Source: Roseburia hominis
GTDB lineage: Bacteria > Bacillota > Clostridia > Lachnospirales > Lachnospiraceae
Reading direction: 5' to 3'
Assembly (NCBI GenBank): GCA_021771815.1
Contig: JAETOE010000009.1
Location: 29,121 to 93,120 of the forward strand
Length of the DNA: 64,000 nucleotides
In this document: in pieces, positions 25,949 through 34,642 of the stretch
Layout of the letters: each line of letters starts with the position of its first letter
Numbering within the stretch: the stretch's first letter is position 1
Notes under the pieces: generated by a model
What the model was told of the DNA's origin: nothing
The model's database searches: none
The model's input: the letters and a program-made list of their open reading frames with translations, nothing else
Position numbers and translations under genes: made by a program

Positions 25949-27361
25949 ATGAAAAATTTGACGTTAAAAAATATCGCCGCAGTATGCGGCGGGGCATATA
26001 TCGGCGCCAAAGAAGACAGCGGGCGCGAGATTACCGGAGCAGTGATCGACAGCCGGCTGGTGAAGCCGGGAAATCTCTTTATTCCTATCAAGGGAGCGAA
26101 GGTGGACGGACACGATTTCATCCCGGCAGTCTTTGAGAAGGGCGCGCTTGCGGTGCTCTCCGAGCACGAATTGGATAATCCGGCGGGAGCGTACATTCTT
26201 GTGGCGTCCGCAGAGGACGCGATGAAGAAACTTGCAGCATATTATCGCCGCTCGCTCGATATCAAAGTGGTAGGTATTACCGGAAGTGTCGGCAAGACCA
26301 GCACGAAAGAGATGATTGCCTCCGTTCTGGAGCAGAAATACAGCGTGCTCAAAACGGAGGGAAATCTCAACAACGAGATCGGACTTCCGCTCACGATTTT
26401 CAAAATAAGGGAGGAGCACGAGGTTGCCGTGCTTGAGATGGGAATTTCCGAGTTCGGGGAAATGCATCGTCTTGCACAGATGGCGCAGCCCGATGTCTGT
26501 GTGATAACGAATATCGGGTTATGCCACCTTGAGAATCTCATTACGAGAGACGGCATCCTAAAGGCAAAGACGGAGAGCTTCGAGCATCTTGCGCCGGAAG
26601 GAATCGCTGTGTTGAACGGCGATGACGATAAGCTTTGCGACAGGAGGATGGTAAACGGCAGACCGGCGGTGTTCTACGGCATCGGCAGGGAAGCGAAGTC
26701 TTTGGAGACGGAAAACGGCAGAAAGCAGCTTGCCGCAAAAGAGGTCTATGCGACGGACATTGCAGCAGACGGACTTACCGGAACGAAAGCGGTCATTCAT
26801 ATCGGAGATGAGAGCTTTGCAGTGCATATTCCGATTGCCGGGGAGCACAATGTCTACAATGCACTTGCGGCAGCGGCGGTGGCAAGGCAGCTTGGTCTTA
26901 GTGCAGAAGAGATGAAGCGGGGAATTGAAGCGGTGCAGACCATCGGAGGCAGGAGCAACCTGATTGAGAAAAACGGCATTACCGTGATCGACGACTGCTA
27001 CAATGCGAATCCCGTCTCCATGCAGGCGTCCATCGACGTTCTGTCCGGCGCATCCGGCAGACGGATTGCGGTGCTCGGAGATATGGGCGAGCTTGGCGCG
27101 GACGAAAGAGAACTGCATGCCATGGTTGGCAGACATTTTGCGGGGAAGGAGATCGATGCGCTGTTTGTCACGGGAACGCTTGCGGCGGAGATCGCAAAAA
27201 GTGTGCGTGAGGTAAGTCCCGCGACCGAGGTCTGGGAGGCAGAGTCAAAAGAGGAGTTGATTTCCAGGCTGCAGCAGTATCAGAGACGCGGAGATACGAT
27301 TCTGGTGAAAGCGTCTCATTTCATGGGGTTTGCCGAGATCGTAAAAGCACTCACGGCGTAG
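25949..27361 (+). CDS. murF: UDP-N-acetylmuramoyl-tripeptide--D-alanyl-D-alanine ligase
   Basis: MurF, 470 residues, adds D-Ala-D-Ala to the UDP-MurNAc-tripeptide in the cytoplasm. ITGSVGKTSTKEMI is the Mur-ligase P-loop. LNNEIGLPLTIF, VLEMGISEFGEM and ITNIGLCHLEN are MurF-type core motifs, and GVNxY appears here as VIDDCYNANPVSM. GGAG at 25939-25942 lies 6 nt before ATG 25949, favouring it over the ATG at 25937. It starts 18 nt after ddl. Confidence 0.95.
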   Translation: MKNLTLKNIAAVCGGAYIGAKEDSGREITGAVIDSRLVKPGNLFIPIKGAKVDGHDFIPAVFEKGALAVLSEHELDNPAGAYILVASAEDAMKKLAAYYRRSLDIKVVGITGSVGKTSTKEMIASVLEQKYSVLKTEGNLNNEIGLPLTIFKIREEHEVAVLEMGISEFGEMHRLAQMAQPDVCVITNIGLCHLENLITRDGILKAKTESFEHLAPEGIAVLNGDDDKLCDRRMVNGRPAVFYGIGREAKSLETENGRKQLAAKEVYATDIAADGLTGTKAVIHIGDESFAVHIPIAGEHNVYNALAAAAVARQLGLSAEEMKRGIEAVQTIGGRSNLIEKNGITVIDDCYNANPVSMQASIDVLSGASGRRIAVLGDMGELGADERELHAMVGRHFAGKEIDALFVTGTLAAEIAKSVREVSPATEVWEAESKEELISRLQQYQRRGDTILVKASHFMGFAEIVKALTA

Positions 27362-27393
27362 ACAATTATGGAAGAGTATAAGTCTTTTAATAG

Positions 27394-27427
27394 AAAAGAA
27401 GGAACACGAAGTGTGTTCCTTCTTTTT
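27394..27427. terminator. Bidirectional terminator between murF and plsC
   Basis: Stem AAAAGAAGGAACAC / GTGTTCCTTCTTTTT with A-run and T-run at either side. It can end transcription from both convergent genes. Confidence 0.85.
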
Positions 27428-27435
27428 GACATTTT

Positions 27436-28170
27436 TTATACCAAAGGTGCATTTTTCGCTAACATCTCTGCAATGATTTCCCGGCAGTGTGCGCCGAGTC
27501 TGCGTTTTGTCTCTTTGTCCAGTTCGTTCGGATAGATAGGTTTGCCATATTCTAAGACGACGTGCGTCCGCTTTACCTTCGGGAAATGGTTCTCGAGGAT
27601 CTCGGCAGAGTTATTGATTGCCATCGGAATGATCGCGCAGCCCGTTTTCTCAGCCATCTTAAAGCTGCCCTCTTTAAACGGAAGCATCAACTCGTCGGTC
27701 TTGTTGCGCGTACCTTCCGGAAAGATGCACATGGAAATGCCGTTCTTGATATTGTCGATTCCGGTAAGAATCGTCTTTAATGCTTCCTTGACGTCTTCGC
27801 GGTTGATGAACAGACAGTGAAGGCGCTTCATCCAGGCGGAGAGGAGCGGTACCTTCTCCATGTTATTCTTAGCGACATATCCGGTCAGCCGCGGACAGCG
27901 GGCGTAAGTGATAATGATATCAAAATAACTTTTGTGATTGCCGATGTAGAGTACGGGTTCATCTTTCGGTACGTTTTCTTCGCCGATGACCGTAAGCTTT
28001 GTCCCGCAGATAAAAAGGATGACGCGGAATGCCCACTGTACCATGCGAAGCTGGCTTAAGTCGGCAGCATGCGGGTTGAACTTTCCGATAATCCATTCGA
28101 CGCCCAGAATGGGAATGCCGAAAATTAAGAAAAGAACTGCGAATAGCAAAGCGAGGAAGATTCGTATCAT
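27436..28170 (-). CDS. plsC: 1-acyl-sn-glycerol-3-phosphate acyltransferase
   Basis: A 244-residue membrane-associated acyltransferase of phospholipid synthesis (lysophosphatidate to phosphatidate). The N-terminal hydrophobic segment IRIFLALLFAVLFLIFGIPIL anchors it. The catalytic HX4D box is IGNHKSYFD, and the glycerol-phosphate site is IFPEGTRNK. The ATG at complement 28170 (AAAGGA upstream) fits the family length better than the long frame beginning at 28296. Confidence 0.9.
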   Translation of the reverse strand: MIRIFLALLFAVLFLIFGIPILGVEWIIGKFNPHAADLSQLRMVQWAFRVILFICGTKLTVIGEENVPKDEPVLYIGNHKSYFDIIITYARCPRLTGYVAKNNMEKVPLLSAWMKRLHCLFINREDVKEALKTILTGIDNIKNGISMCIFPEGTRNKTDELMLPFKEGSFKMAEKTGCAIIPMAINNSAEILENHFPKVKRTHVVLEYGKPIYPNELDKETKRRLGAHCREIIAEMLAKNAPLV

Positions 28171-28414
28171 GAGATATCCTTTCCGGGCATATGCCCCGTA
28201 AGATTGCACAGGGAGATGGAAACAAATCCCATGCAACCTAATTATAAGGGCAATCAGGAAGGATGACAAGAGAAGACGCAGGAAAATAAGCCACATTTTT
28301 ACTTAAAACGCGAAAGCGGAAAAGCAAAGCGTATTTATTCTGGAAAAATATGCATAATTTTCGGTATGGGTGCATAAAATTCAGATAGAAGTCTATAATG
28401 GGGGAAGCGGGCAC

Positions 28415-28885
28415 ATGTTCCTTGGAAAAAGAAAAGACAGGCAACAAAAAAGGGTGTTTGGAGCAGACGGCTATGAGCTATGGGGGCTTGGAGCGCTGTT
28501 CTTACTTGCTGCGTGCTGCGGAATTCTTGGCGGCTGCAGCGTCGAGACGACAAACGGAACGAAAGTGGCGGATCTTGAGTACGAGATTGTCGAGGAGACG
28601 GACGTTCCGGAGGAAATTTTGACAGAGATCGAAACAAAGAAAGCGGCAGACTTTAAGACGTCGTATGAGTTGGACGGGAAACTGTATATAGTGCGCGGTT
28701 ATGGAGAACAGGAGACAGGCGGATACAGCATCTGCATCCGGGACTGTTATCTGACCTCGAATGCCATTTTGTTCGATACGGAGCTGGTAGGGCCGAGGAA
28801 GGGCGAGAAGGTGAGCGCCAGTCCAAGTTATCCATACATTGTAATAAAAATGGAAAACCGTGACGAAAGTATTATTTTTGAGTGA
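28415..28885 (+). CDS. Putative lipoprotein with PrcB-like C-terminal domain
   Basis: About 156 residues. A basic N-terminus is followed by the hydrophobic stretch WGLGALFLLAACCGILGGC, where LGGC resembles a lipobox. The C-terminal half, from KKAADFKTSYELDGKLYIVRGYGEQ to SYPYIVIKME, matches the small beta domain of PrcB, a subunit associated with a spirochaete protease complex. An extracytoplasmic location is inferred. The GTG at 28370 is an alternative start. A Veg-type gene with its own promoter follows. Confidence 0.68.
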   Translation: MFLGKRKDRQQKRVFGADGYELWGLGALFLLAACCGILGGCSVETTNGTKVADLEYEIVEETDVPEEILTEIETKKAADFKTSYELDGKLYIVRGYGEQETGGYSICIRDCYLTSNAILFDTELVGPRKGEKVSASPSYPYIVIKMENRDESIIFE

Positions 28886-28921
28886 ATTTTCTTAATATTT
28901 TCGAAAATTTTCTAACTTCAT

Positions 28922-28950
28922 TTGACAAAATTTTAACGCAGTGCTAAACT
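28922..28950 (+). promoter_or_regulatory. Promoter of veg
   Basis: TTGACA at 28922-28927 and TAAACT at 28945-28950 with a 17-bp spacer. Confidence 0.8.
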
Positions 28951-29007
28951 AAAGCGGAATGGTATTCGGTAATAAACGATAAGAAGCCGGTACAAGGAGG
29001 TAGACGA

Positions 29008-29250
29008 ATGCAACAGGCAGACATCAGTAAAGTGCGCGCTTCCGTATATCAGCAGTGTGGTCGGAAAGTGTTGATTCAGCTTGACAGAGGACGCAACAAG
29101 GTCGACATCCAGGAAGGTGTCATCCAGAATGCATATCCGAGTGTATTTACGATATTGGTGAATGATGACCAGGAACAGAATCCACCTCAGTTATTATCAT
29201 TCAGCTATTCAGATATTATTACACGTGACATCCGCATGAAGCTGTGCTGA
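29008..29250 (+). CDS. veg: Veg family protein
   Basis: An 80-residue small cytoplasmic protein matching the Firmicute Veg family (DISKVRASVYQQCGRKVLIQLDRGRNKVDIQEGVI and YPSVFTILV). In Bacillus, Veg is highly expressed and affects biofilm genes and spore outgrowth. AAGGAGG lies before the ATG, under a strong promoter. A terminator follows whose 3' arm runs into the next gene. Confidence 0.93.
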   Translation: MQQADISKVRASVYQQCGRKVLIQLDRGRNKVDIQEGVIQNAYPSVFTILVNDDQEQNPPQLLSFSYSDIITRDIRMKLC

Positions 29251-29297
29251 CAATCAGATAAAACGTCGGAAAAACCGACAGATAACAGGTATAAAAG

Positions 29298-29352
29298 CCC
29301 CCGTATCCGAATAAGATGTTTAGACAGATTTGGATATGGGGGTATTTTTTTT
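29298..29352 (+). terminator. Terminator of veg, overlapping the sipL ribosome site
   Basis: CCCCCGTATCC (29298-29308) pairs with GGATATGGGGG (29332-29342), followed by TATTTTTTTT. The GGGGG of the 3' arm is also the only SD for the next gene, which starts at TTG 29351. Confidence 0.8.
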
Positions 29353-30910
29353 GGAACTGCAAAAAGTAAAGATACATAGAAAACAGGAAAACGGTTCGGC
29401 GGTCAGCCAGATCACGCTGGACGACGATTATAACGTACCGGACTATCGCCCGGATATCATGAAGGTCTTAAAGGAAAAGGGAGAGCTTCGTTTTGATGAG
29501 GTCAAAGCAGGGAGCGGTGCGGTATGGGTCAAGGGAAGTCTGCTCTTTTCCGTGCTCTACCGGAGTGAGGGGGGCAGCGGGAAGATTAGCTGCTTAAAGG
29601 GGGAAATTCCGTTTCAGGAGAAGCTTAATCTGGACGGACTGCAGGAATTTGGAAAGGTGAGGGCAGCCGGGGAGATTGAGGATATTACGATCGGCGTCAT
29701 CAATTCCAGAAAGCTCAACGTGCGTGCGCTCGTTGTACTTCGGGCGACCGCCGAGGAGGAGATCGACGAAGAATTTACAACAAAGCTGGAAGAACCGGGA
29801 GAATACGAGCAGCAAATCGGGAATCTCGAGGCGCTGCATCTGGTGCTGTCAAGCCGGGATATATGCCGCCAGAAAAGTGAGGTGGTGCTTCCGTCGAGCA
29901 AGCCGAATGTGAGGGAAATCCTCTGGAGAAGCGTGGAACTGCGCAATGTGGAGGGAACGGTGCGCGAGGGCAGGGCACTTGTCACGGGCGAGGTGCTTGT
30001 GGCAGTCCTTTACAGCGAGGAGGAGGAAAGCGAGCGTCTGCAATGGTACGAGACGACGGTTCCGCTCGAGTGCGGCGCGGATTGTGAGGTGGATGAGGAG
30101 AACTGCATTTGTCGGATCGCAGCGTCGCCGCTTGCTGCAGAGCTTGAGATAAAGCCGGATTATGACGGGGAGGAGCGCATTCTTGTACTGGAATTGTCGC
30201 TGTCTGTGGATATCCGCGTGTGGAGAGAGGAACAGATTGAGCAGCTTACAGATATTTATTCTTTAAAGCAGAAGGTCGTTCCGGTCCGCAGGGAGCGGAC
30301 GGCGGAGAAGCTGCTTGTGAAAAATTATGCAAAGTGCCGCCTTGCGGAGCAGATGGAGCTTCCTGAGAGTCAGGAGAAGATATTGCAGATCTGTGCCTGC
30401 GAAGGGCAGGTCAATGTGGAGAAAAGGGAGCCGGTCGAAAATGGCATCCGGGTGGAAGGAACGATGACGGTGGAACTTTTGTATATCACGACGGATGACA
30501 ACATGCCGGTAGGATCGATGCGTGAAATATATCCTTTTTCACAGGTGATAGAGATTCCGCAGATGGGCAATGGGCTGCGTGTGGAACTGGATTCCGGAAT
30601 CGAGCAGTTGTCGGCGGTCATGATCGATCAGGAACACATTGAGGTCAAGGCGACGATTCATCTGGACCTGCTTGCATTTTTGGAACAGCAGATTTCCAAT
30701 ATTGAGGAGCTGACAGAGGAGCCGCTCGATATGGAAGAGCTGATCAACAGCCCGGGGCTTGTGGGCTATATTGCGAAGCCGGGAGACGACCTGTGGACGA
30801 TCGCGAAGGAAAATCATACGACAATCCGCGATATTATGGAAACAAACGGGTGGAAGGAGAAGGAACTTGTGCCTGGGGATACGATTCTGATCGTCAAACA
30901 AGTGGGATAA
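29351..30910 (+). CDS. sipL: SipL-type spore coat morphogenesis protein (DUF3794 + LysM)
   Basis: A 519-residue protein with three DUF3794/SipL repeats. Typical pieces are DDDYNVPDYRPDIMKVLKEKG, SSKPNVREILW and the second half from about residue 320. The C-terminus is a LysM domain (YIAKPGDDLWTIAKENHTT...GWKEKELVPGDTILIV). In Clostridioides difficile SipL binds SpoIVA through its LysM domain to localise the coat, so this marks a spore former. The start is taken as TTG 29351 because GGGGGT at 29338-29343 is 7 nt away. Confidence 0.9.
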   Translation: MELQKVKIHRKQENGSAVSQITLDDDYNVPDYRPDIMKVLKEKGELRFDEVKAGSGAVWVKGSLLFSVLYRSEGGSGKISCLKGEIPFQEKLNLDGLQEFGKVRAAGEIEDITIGVINSRKLNVRALVVLRATAEEEIDEEFTTKLEEPGEYEQQIGNLEALHLVLSSRDICRQKSEVVLPSSKPNVREILWRSVELRNVEGTVREGRALVTGEVLVAVLYSEEEESERLQWYETTVPLECGADCEVDEENCICRIAASPLAAELEIKPDYDGEERILVLELSLSVDIRVWREEQIEQLTDIYSLKQKVVPVRRERTAEKLLVKNYAKCRLAEQMELPESQEKILQICACEGQVNVEKREPVENGIRVEGTMTVELLYITTDDNMPVGSMREIYPFSQVIEIPQMGNGLRVELDSGIEQLSAVMIDQEHIEVKATIHLDLLAFLEQQISNIEELTEEPLDMEELINSPGLVGYIAKPGDDLWTIAKENHTTIRDIMETNGWKEKELVPGDTILIVKQVG

Positions 30911-30956
30911 AAGTACCGTTTTACGGCATTGCCGGGCATTTTCGGAAAAGAAAGGC

Positions 30957-30985
30957 TTGTGGTGAAACCAATACTCTGTTATACT
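30957..30985 (+). promoter_or_regulatory. Promoter of the CD225-like repeat protein gene
   Basis: TTGTGG at 30957-30962 and TATACT at 30980-30985, 17-bp spacer. Confidence 0.65.
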
Positions 30986-31042
30986 AAAGTGGCATTATGA
31001 AGGTGCTTATGAAGGAAATTATTAGAATTAGGGAGACGAAAG

Positions 31043-32575
31043 ATGGACGAAAACAAGAGCTACGGTTTTGGCACAGAAAACCAGCAGGGAACGGCACAGC
31101 CGGATACGTTCGGAACACCGGCGGGAGAGCAGAGCTTTGGGACACCGTCAGAAGAACAGGGCTATGGGGCACAGCCGGATGCGTCCGGAACACCGGCGGG
31201 CGGGCAAAGCTTTGGAACGCCGGCAGACGGTCAGGCGTACGGAGCGCCGGCGGGAGAGCAGGGTTACGGGGCACAGCCGGACGGTCAGACATACGGACAG
31301 CCGAATGGTCAGTTCGGGGGTCAGACATACGGACAGCCTGCGGATCAGTTCGGAGGTCAGGCATACGGACAGCCGAACGGACAATTCGGAGGTCAGGCAT
31401 ATGGACAGCCGAATGATCAGTTCGGTGGTCAGGCATACGGACAGCCGAATGGACAGTTCGGAGGTCAGACATATGGACAGCCGAATGACCAGTTCGGAGG
31501 TCAGACATACGGACAGCCTGCGGATCAGTTCGGAGGTCAGGCATATGGGCAGACGAATTACGGTATGGGTGCAATGCCGATGGATGCCAACGGACAGCCG
31601 CTTAAGAACACCTTTGGAATGAAGATGACTTTCTCCATTCTTGAGATTATCTGCTGTTGCTGCTGCAACATTGTCACAATGGTGTTAGGTATTATTGCAT
31701 GCGTATTCACGACCAAGGCAAACAACGCTTATAAGTCGGGAAATGCGCAGGAGTATAAGTCGAATTCCAAAACAGCAAGCATCTGCCTGTGGATCGGACT
31801 TGGATTTGCAGTGATCTGGCTCATCATCTGTATCGCAGTTGGAAACAGCGATTATGGCAAGGAAATAGAGGATGCATTCTGGGCAGGCTATTATGGTGTT
31901 GACGATTATGACACTGATACGGATGATTTTAGTGATGACGATGATTACGATTACGACTACGATTATGACTACGACGATGATTCTGAGGACAGCGAAGACG
32001 TTGCAGACAGCGGGGATACTGCAGACAGCGAGGATGCGGATGATGCAGAGCCGCTTGATATAACGCCTGGTGAAGGTTTTGATGATCCTGCGGTCACGGT
32101 TAATGGCGTAGAAGTAGCGTTTCCGCTGGACTATAGTGAGTTCAAGGCACTTGGTTTTTATATCGAGGAAGAGGATGAAAATTACGTTGCAAACGGAAGC
32201 GAATATTATTATCCCGATTTCTATGATGCATCGGGCAATGAGCTTGGCTATGTATATATCGGCAATGTGACAGATTCTCCGATCGCCCTTAAGGACGGTG
32301 TGGTATTTGGGTTCTGGTTCACTTCGATTGAGTACAATGATGAACTGACCTTAGAGTTCTCAAACGGACTGACATTGGATGCAACCCGTGAGGATTTCCT
32401 GAAGGCATACGGTGATCCGGATTATTCCTATGAGAGTGACTCCAATGACTACCAGAGCTATCAGTGGTACAATCACAGCGATATATGGGAGGATATGGAG
32501 GAGAACTCTCTCTCGGTAGATTTCTGGGACGGAGAAGTAGATGAAATCGATCTGATGTACATTGGATGGGATTAA
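31043..32575 (+). CDS. Membrane protein: Gln/Gly/Tyr-rich repeats, CD225-like core, acidic tract, soluble C-domain
   Basis: A 510-residue modular protein. Residues 1-80 are irregular TFGTPAGEQ-type repeats. About 81-176 is eight tandem 12-residue units of GQTYGQPNGQFG type. About 190-270 has two membrane spans with CCCCC and ACVFTTKANNAYKSGN, resembling CD225/dispanin proteins. About 290-335 is a run of Asp/Tyr/Glu. The last 160 residues form a soluble domain (AVTVNGVEVAFPLDYSEFKALG) of a type seen at the C-terminus of Firmicute lipoproteins. The Gln/Tyr-rich repeats may be phase-separating or surface-spacing. Function unknown. Confidence 0.8.
   Translation: MDENKSYGFGTENQQGTAQPDTFGTPAGEQSFGTPSEEQGYGAQPDASGTPAGGQSFGTPADGQAYGAPAGEQGYGAQPDGQTYGQPNGQFGGQTYGQPADQFGGQAYGQPNGQFGGQAYGQPNDQFGGQAYGQPNGQFGGQTYGQPNDQFGGQTYGQPADQFGGQAYGQTNYGMGAMPMDANGQPLKNTFGMKMTFSILEIICCCCCNIVTMVLGIIACVFTTKANNAYKSGNAQEYKSNSKTASICLWIGLGFAVIWLIICIAVGNSDYGKEIEDAFWAGYYGVDDYDTDTDDFSDDDDYDYDYDYDYDDDSEDSEDVADSGDTADSEDADDAEPLDITPGEGFDDPAVTVNGVEVAFPLDYSEFKALGFYIEEEDENYVANGSEYYYPDFYDASGNELGYVYIGNVTDSPIALKDGVVFGFWFTSIEYNDELTLEFSNGLTLDATREDFLKAYGDPDYSYESDSNDYQSYQWYNHSDIWEDMEENSLSVDFWDGEVDEIDLMYIGWD
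31283..31570 (+). repeat. Eight tandem 36-bp coding repeats
   Basis: Each unit encodes GQ(T/A)YGQP(N/A)(G/D)QFG; the last is degenerate. Unit identity is high enough for slipped-strand changes in copy number. Confidence 0.9.
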
Positions 32576-32626
32576 TCTAAAGTATTTGTAAATTTCCGGA
32601 AAATATGACAATTTTATAGACAGGTA

Positions 32627-32743
32627 TGGTATAATGTCGTCAGACATTATACGCGCCTTGTGCGCATTGGTCGCCCACGGCGAATGCCATTGAACATACC
32701 TGTCCTCTTAAGAGCAGGTATGTTATAATACCTGCTTTTTTTT
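32627..32743 (+). promoter_or_regulatory. Structured leader with terminator/antiterminator (putative riboswitch or attenuator)
   Basis: An extended -10 TGGTATAAT (32627-32635) would start an RNA of about 100 nt. It has a hairpin TCGCC-CAC-GGCGA (32671-32683) closed by GCAT/ATGC, then a three-strand switch. CAGGTATGTT (32715-32724) is the exact complement of AACATACCTG (32693-32702), while GCAGGTAT (32714-32721) is the exact complement of ATACCTGC (32728-32735), which is followed by eight T. I do not recognise a known aptamer class. Confidence 0.6.
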
Positions 32744-32815
32744 CGGAAGCAGACCAATTTTACGATTTGACTATGCTTGATAGTAAGTGAAATACACACG
32801 GATGAGGAGGACAAT

Positions 32816-34123
32816 ATGGGTTTTAAAGCAGCATGGAAGAAACGCTATGTGAGAAAACGGATTCTTGCGGCGCTGTTGGCCGGAACGCTCGGCATATCCT
32901 GTTATGAGTCGGTTGAGGCTTCGGCGCTTGACGATGCACAGAAGAAGAAAAGCGAGGCGCAGGAGGAATTAGACGAAGTCAATGAACAAATCCAAAGTAT
33001 TCAGACCGCGCAGAACAGTCTTCAAGCGGAGATGAATCAGTACGACAGCCAGCTCATGAAGCTGCTTACGGATATGGAGATTCTCGCGGGAGATATGGAA
33101 CTGCAGGAACAGGAGATCGCGCAGGCGAACGCGGATCTGGAAACGGCGAAGCTGGAGGAACAGCAGCAGTATGACGCGATGAAGCTGCGGATTCAGTATA
33201 TGTATGAAAATGGAAATCAGTCAGTCTGGACGACGCTTGTGGAAGCCGAAAGCATAACGGATTTTCTGAATCGTGTAGAATATGTATCGGACGTGTATGA
33301 CTATGACCGGGATATGCTCGAAAACTATCAGGCGGTGGTGCAGGAGGTGGAAGACCTGACAGTGCAGCTTGAAACTGAAATGGCGGAGATGGAGGAGCTT
33401 GAGATAAGCTACGAGGAGCAGCAGAGCTCTCTGGAACAGGTCATTGCGAGCAAGCGTTCCCAGATGGCGAACTTTGACAGTCAGCTTGCCAATGCACAGA
33501 GTCTTGCAAACCAGTATGCGCAGACGATCAAGCAGCAGAATCAGATCATTGCAAATGAGAAGGCGAAGCAGGCAGCGGCAGCAGCGGCGGCAGCCAAGGC
33601 GAACGCAGCGAATAACGCAGGAACGAATGCGGCAGGTACGGCGGGGACAACTGTTGCGGGGAATAATACCGCCGCGGGAAATACGACGGCGGGCACGGAT
33701 CAGACGGCGACCGGAAACACCGGCGGCAGTTCCGTGACCGGGCTGACGGACGGAGGACTCAATCCTTCGTATACTACGGGTGTGAGCGGCAATGACGTGG
33801 TAGCGTATGCGAGCCAGTTCCTCGGGGCACCCTATGTGTTGGGCGGAAACAGCCTTACGGAAGGAACGGATTGCTCTTACTATGTTATGGCAGTCTATCA
33901 GCATTTCGGAATCTCTTTGCCACGTTCTTCCTATGAGCAGAGCAGCCGTGGACAAGCGGTGAGCTATGAGAATGCGCAGCCCGGCGACATTATTTGTTAT
34001 CCGGGGCATGTCGCAATTTATATCGGGGGCGGACGTATCATTCACGCGTCCAATCCGCGGACAGGCGTCTGCTACGGCAATGCGACTTACCGCACGATTA
34101 CATCGGTGCGGCGTGTGTTGTAG
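32816..34123 (+). CDS. Secreted coiled-coil NlpC/P60 peptidoglycan hydrolase
   Basis: A 435-residue exported cell-wall hydrolase. A signal peptide covers residues about 1-36 (RILAALLAGTLGISC...VEASA). A long coiled coil follows (about 40-265, DDAQKKKSEAQEELDEVNEQIQ), then an Ala/Thr/Gly linker, and a C-terminal NlpC/P60 domain with catalytic Cys in GTDCSYYVMAVY, His in PGHVAIYIGGG and IIHASNP. The layout matches CwlO/RipA-type D,L-endopeptidases whose coiled coil keeps them inactive until engaged by FtsEX. GAGGAGG at 32804-32810 fixes ATG 32816. It lies behind the attenuator-like leader. Confidence 0.92.
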   Translation: MGFKAAWKKRYVRKRILAALLAGTLGISCYESVEASALDDAQKKKSEAQEELDEVNEQIQSIQTAQNSLQAEMNQYDSQLMKLLTDMEILAGDMELQEQEIAQANADLETAKLEEQQQYDAMKLRIQYMYENGNQSVWTTLVEAESITDFLNRVEYVSDVYDYDRDMLENYQAVVQEVEDLTVQLETEMAEMEELEISYEEQQSSLEQVIASKRSQMANFDSQLANAQSLANQYAQTIKQQNQIIANEKAKQAAAAAAAAKANAANNAGTNAAGTAGTTVAGNNTAAGNTTAGTDQTATGNTGGSSVTGLTDGGLNPSYTTGVSGNDVVAYASQFLGAPYVLGGNSLTEGTDCSYYVMAVYQHFGISLPRSSYEQSSRGQAVSYENAQPGDIICYPGHVAIYIGGGRIIHASNPRTGVCYGNATYRTITSVRRVL

Positions 34124-34201
34124 AGATATAATTTCAGTGCAGCACTACATACGAAATATGGTATAATAGAAGAATGAATGAAGAGAAAGAAGGAAAACAA
34201 A

Positions 34202-34642
34202 ATGCAGTTTAAACAGTTACAGGATGATATGATCGCAGCAATGAAGGCGAGGGACAAGGTGCGCAAGGATGCGCTTTCAACGTTGGTATCTGCTGCGAAG
34301 AAGGTTGCAATCGACGAGGGATGCCGTGACGACATCAAGGAAGAATTGGTAGACCGTGTAATCTTAAAAGAGATTAAGTCGGTGAGAGAGCAGCTTGATA
34401 CCTGCCCGGATACAAGAGAGGATCTGCGTGCGGAATATCAGGCGCGCTATGATATTTTCATGGAGTATGCGCCGCAGATGATGTCTGCTGAGGAAGTGGA
34501 GGCATTTATCACGGAGAATTTTGCCGAGGTCGTGGCAGGCAAGAACAAGGGGCTTATCATGAAAACAGTAATGCCGGAGCTTAAGGGCAAGGCGGAGGGC
34601 GGCGTGATTAATCAAGTAGTCGCGAAGCTTTGCCAGTCATGA
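34202..34642 (+). CDS. yqeY: GatB/YqeY domain protein
   Basis: A 146-residue protein of the YqeY family, related to the tRNA-binding tail of GatB. It contains FKQLQDDMIAAMKARDKVRKDALSTL and ends GKAEGGVINQVVAKL. Members are linked to tRNA-dependent amidotransferase function, but the exact role is unsettled. An extended -10 TGGTATAAT at 34159-34167 supplies its promoter. ATG 34202 is chosen as the family start, after AAGGA. Its stop overlaps the next start (ATGA). Confidence 0.9.
   Translation: MQFKQLQDDMIAAMKARDKVRKDALSTLVSAAKKVAIDEGCRDDIKEELVDRVILKEIKSVREQLDTCPDTREDLRAEYQARYDIFMEYAPQMMSAEEVEAFITENFAEVVAGKNKGLIMKTVMPELKGKAEGGVINQVVAKLCQS

Noticed and set aside
31283..31570. Regular repeats resembling a CRISPR array
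   Set aside because: Units are contiguous 36-bp coding repeats with no spacers, in frame within a protein gene. No cas genes nearby.
30984..31574. 196-residue minus-strand frame with repeated DLRTD/HSAVRMP units
   Set aside because: It is the antisense reading of the 36-bp repeats in the CD225-like gene.
32653..32700. Mini-ykkC (guanidine-II) riboswitch before the NlpC/P60 gene
   Set aside because: Only one hairpin is present and its loop is CAC, not the paired ACGR loops of that class.
33221..34045. 274-residue minus-strand frame opposite the NlpC/P60 gene
   Set aside because: Antisense of a coiled-coil and Ala-rich linker; Arg/His-rich product without motifs.
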